The translations under genes were made by a program, and so were the position numbers. Under the pieces are notes generated by a model that saw only the letters and a program-made list of their open reading frames with translations, did no database searches and was not told the origin of the DNA. A stretch of 21,450 nucleotides of DNA, from positions 1-21,450 of the IMG/VR virus record IMGVR_UViG_3300037042_000974. The stretch is one strand, 5' to 3'. This document shows, piece by piece, positions 20,089 to 21,450 of this stretch; positions within the stretch are counted from its first letter, which is position 1; each line of letters begins with the position of its first letter. Source of the stretch: a virus.

Positions 20089-20591
20089 GCGAATGGGAGC
20101 CTTCGCAGGGAAAAACCGACGAATGGTTTACGCCGCGTCATGTGTTTGACGCGCTTGGTGTCGCGTTCGACATCGACGTTGCAGCGCCTCACGGCGGCCC
20201 CCGTCATGTCCCATGCACCTCTTACCTGACAGCTTCGCAATGCGGCCTGAAAACTCCTTGGGCCGATTGCTTTGTCTGGATGAACCCACCATTCGGCGGG
20301 CGCAACGGGCTTGTGCCTTGGCTGGATAAGTTTTTCAGCCATGGCAATGGCATCGCGCTGACCCCGGACCGCACCAGCGCGCCATGGTGGCAGGACGCGG
20401 CAAAGCGTGCCGATGCGATCTTGCTGGCCCGTGGAAAGATCAAGTTTGAACGGGCAGACGGATCAATTGGCAAATCTCCCGGCTCTGGCGTCACACTGTG
20501 GGCAGCAGGCGGGAAAGCGATGCACGCACTTTTCACAGCGCAAAAGGCTGGGCTTGGCTCAGTTTGGCTTCAACACAAGGGAACAGCATAA
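20085..20591 (+). CDS. DNA N6-adenine methyltransferase (phage Dam type)
   Basis: The 168-residue product carries the catalytic NPPF at residues 67-70 (VWMNPPFGGRNGL) and a preceding motif 'EWFTPRHVFDAL..FDIDVAAP', both typical of the phage Dam family (DNA N-6-adenine-methyltransferase, Pfam PF05869). It would transfer methyl from S-adenosylmethionine to adenine in phage DNA, to guard against restriction or mark DNA for regulation. The site specificity is not readable. GTG 20085 is chosen as start: it overlaps the previous TGA (GTGA), and GGAG lies at the right distance; an in-frame ATG at 20061 lies within the regulator gene. No matching restriction enzyme is in the window. Confidence 0.85.
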   Translation: MSEWEPSQGKTDEWFTPRHVFDALGVAFDIDVAAPHGGPRHVPCTSYLTASQCGLKTPWADCFVWMNPPFGGRNGLVPWLDKFFSHGNGIALTPDRTSAPWWQDAAKRADAILLARGKIKFERADGSIGKSPGSGVTLWAAGGKAMHALFTAQKAGLGSVWLQHKGTA

Positions 20592-20860
20592 TGAACCGCA
20601 GCGAGATCCTCGACACCGCCAAAGAATACGTCACCAAAGATCGGGCCGACACGCACGGTGACGCCGAAAGCAACTTCGGTCTGATCGCGCTATATTGGTC
20701 AGCGCACCTCGATGCGCTTGTCACCAGCCACGACGTGGCCGTGATGATGACCCTGATGAAGCTGGCACGCATGAGGTCAAACCCGGCGCATGTAGACTCA
20801 GCAGTTGATGCGGCAGGGTATAGCGCGCTGGCAGGCGAGATCGGGACGGGTGAAGGTTGA
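20591..20860 (+). CDS. DUF6378-like phage protein (89 aa)
   Basis: The product starts MNRSEILDTAKEYVTKDRAD and has the well-known phage pattern 'DRADTHGDAESNFGLIALYW', 'HDVAVMMTLMKLARMRSNP' and 'DSAVDAAGYSALAGEI'. I recall this as DUF6378; an alpha-helical, nucleotide-pyrophosphohydrolase-like fold has been considered for similar short proteins, but this is uncertain. The conserved Glu/Asp/His residues (THGDAESNF, HVDSAVDAAGY) could bind metal. ATG overlaps the methyltransferase stop (TAATG). It probably acts early in the infection in nucleotide or DNA metabolism. Confidence 0.78.
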   Translation: MNRSEILDTAKEYVTKDRADTHGDAESNFGLIALYWSAHLDALVTSHDVAVMMTLMKLARMRSNPAHVDSAVDAAGYSALAGEIGTGEG

Positions 20861-21074
20861 GCGATCAAAAGCCGAATGGGAATGCCTGCGCGCTTCGGCG
20901 GGCGGGCACGAACCTTCGCATGCGCAAAAGGTCGCCACGATCATCAGCGTGACAGAACTCAAAGGCTATATGCTGCAACTGCACAAAGAAGGGCGGCTCG
21001 ATGAGGCCGCCCGCTCTGACATCCAGCGACGCCTTTCCGAATTGGAAATCTTCTACGGGCGCAAGCTGGCCTAG
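20850..21074 (+). CDS. Hypothetical early protein (74 aa)
   Basis: From GTG 20850, which overlaps the preceding gene by 11 bases and has GGGACGG upstream, the product reads MKVERSKAEWECLRASAGGH, EPSHAQKVATIISVTELKGY and MLQLHKEGRLDEAARSDIQR. It is helical and charged, without membrane segment. An ATG-started frame from 20805 would lie largely within the neighbour. Its TAG stop shares the CTAG at 21071-21074 with the oppositely directed nuclease gene. No family recognised. Confidence 0.65.
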   Translation: MKVERSKAEWECLRASAGGHEPSHAQKVATIISVTELKGYMLQLHKEGRLDEAARSDIQRRLSELEIFYGRKLA

Positions 21075-21450
21075 TCGCTGGCCGCGATCCAAGCGTGAAG
21101 CGCCTGCCATGCAGCGTCACAGCCCAGCGCCACGCAGGCAAACGCGCCGGCATTCGCGGCAGCCTCAAGATACTCGCGCTGTCCGTCCTGCCAGCGCCCT
21201 TGCGTTGGGTCGCGGCGCTTCAACTCGCAAACAAATGTCACCCGCCCCGGAATGATGATGTCGGCAGCGCCTGACACCATGCCCTCGGCCTTATGCCTCG
21301 CAATCGCGCCAAGCTGCCCGCCAGCGCGCAAGCCCTCGTTTCTCGGGTGGATGGCCAGCGCGCCCCAGGTCGCCCCGTATTCGCGCCGCAATCGCGCGAA
21401 AAACGTGATCTGCTCCTGCGCCTCGGTCGCGCACTTTCCGCGATAGTCCA
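21071..21450 (-). CDS. VRR-NUC-type nuclease, C-terminal part (5' end outside window)
   Basis: The reverse-strand frame is open from the right edge and ends TAG at 21071-21073. Motifs of the VRR-NUC (PD-(D/E)XK-like) family are visible: an N-terminal 'DYRGK..TEAQEQITFFARL', 'LAIHPRNEGLR', 'GMVSGAADIIIPGRVTFVCE' with the metal-binding Asp and the ELKR (E-x-K) pair, and 'QREYLEAAANAGAFACVALG'. These enzymes are structure-specific DNA nucleases, in phages probably for junction resolution or repair. A TTG at 21391 is not a start, since conserved sequence continues upstream of it. The N-terminus lies beyond 21450. Confidence 0.8.
   Translation of the reverse strand, partial: DYRGKCATEAQEQITFFARLRREYGATWGALAIHPRNEGLRAGGQLGAIARHKAEGMVSGAADIIIPGRVTFVCELKRRDPTQGRWQDGQREYLEAAANAGAFACVALGCDAAWQALHAWIAASD

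Noticed and set aside
21389-21391. TTG as start of the nuclease gene
   Set aside because: Family-like sequence (TEAQEQITFFARL) continues upstream in frame to the window edge, so the gene is truncated by the window and not started here.
1-21450. CRISPR arrays, insertion sequences, integrase or attachment sites
   Set aside because: No regularly spaced repeats, transposase or recombinase frames were seen on either strand.

Overview
The window looks like part of a P22-like tailed phage (podovirus) or prophage infecting a GC-rich proteobacterium. The style of its small genes, and their likeness to small genes I know from phages of freshwater and marine Rhodobacter-type hosts, suggest an alphaproteobacterial host; that host is an inference. 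No integrase, portal or terminase lies in the window, so it cannot be said whether the phage is temperate.

Layout. (1) Bases 1-13015, + strand: virion genes in nearly the P22 order. They are the end of the major coat protein, small basic/acidic linker genes, a gp4-like head-completion protein, a short beta-rich protein, a gp10-like tail hub protein, a needle/fibre-like protein with a probable TNF-like knob, a small beta protein, a Cys-rich protein, a cupin, three ejection proteins matching P22 gp7/gp20/gp16 in position and size, a P22-type tailspike, a beta-solenoid adhesin with an internal duplication, and a small beta protein. (2) 13017-15293, + strand: two small basic proteins, then a lysis block of SLT transglycosylase, membrane-anchored coiled coil, T7-lysozyme-like amidase, two-helix holin, Rz-like i-spanin and overlapping Rz1-like lipoprotein. 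(3) 15283-16425: a phage metallophosphoesterase with an N-terminal helix-turn-helix, closing the late operon. (4) 16426-16541: a convergent junction holding a perfect 12-bp inverted repeat around nested hairpins. (5) 16542-19738, - strand: a tightly packed early operon of fourteen small genes linked by ATGA/TGATG overlaps. (6) 19739-19869: a divergent promoter/operator region. (7) 19870-21074, + strand: Cro/repressor-like protein, Dam-type adenine methyltransferase, DUF6378-like protein and one unknown. (8) 21071-21450, - strand: the C-terminal part of a VRR-NUC-type nuclease that runs off the right edge.

How it fits together: rightward late genes build the short-tailed virion and lyse the cell. 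The leftward and rightward early transcripts start from the 19.8-kb switch region. Points most worth a second look are the structured element at 16427-16527, a 32-bp near-identical direct repeat that brackets one early gene as if it were a removable cassette (17017-17244), the symmetric operator at 19794-19813, and the HTH-metallophosphoesterase. All family assignments come from reading the translated sequence by eye; none was checked by a database search.
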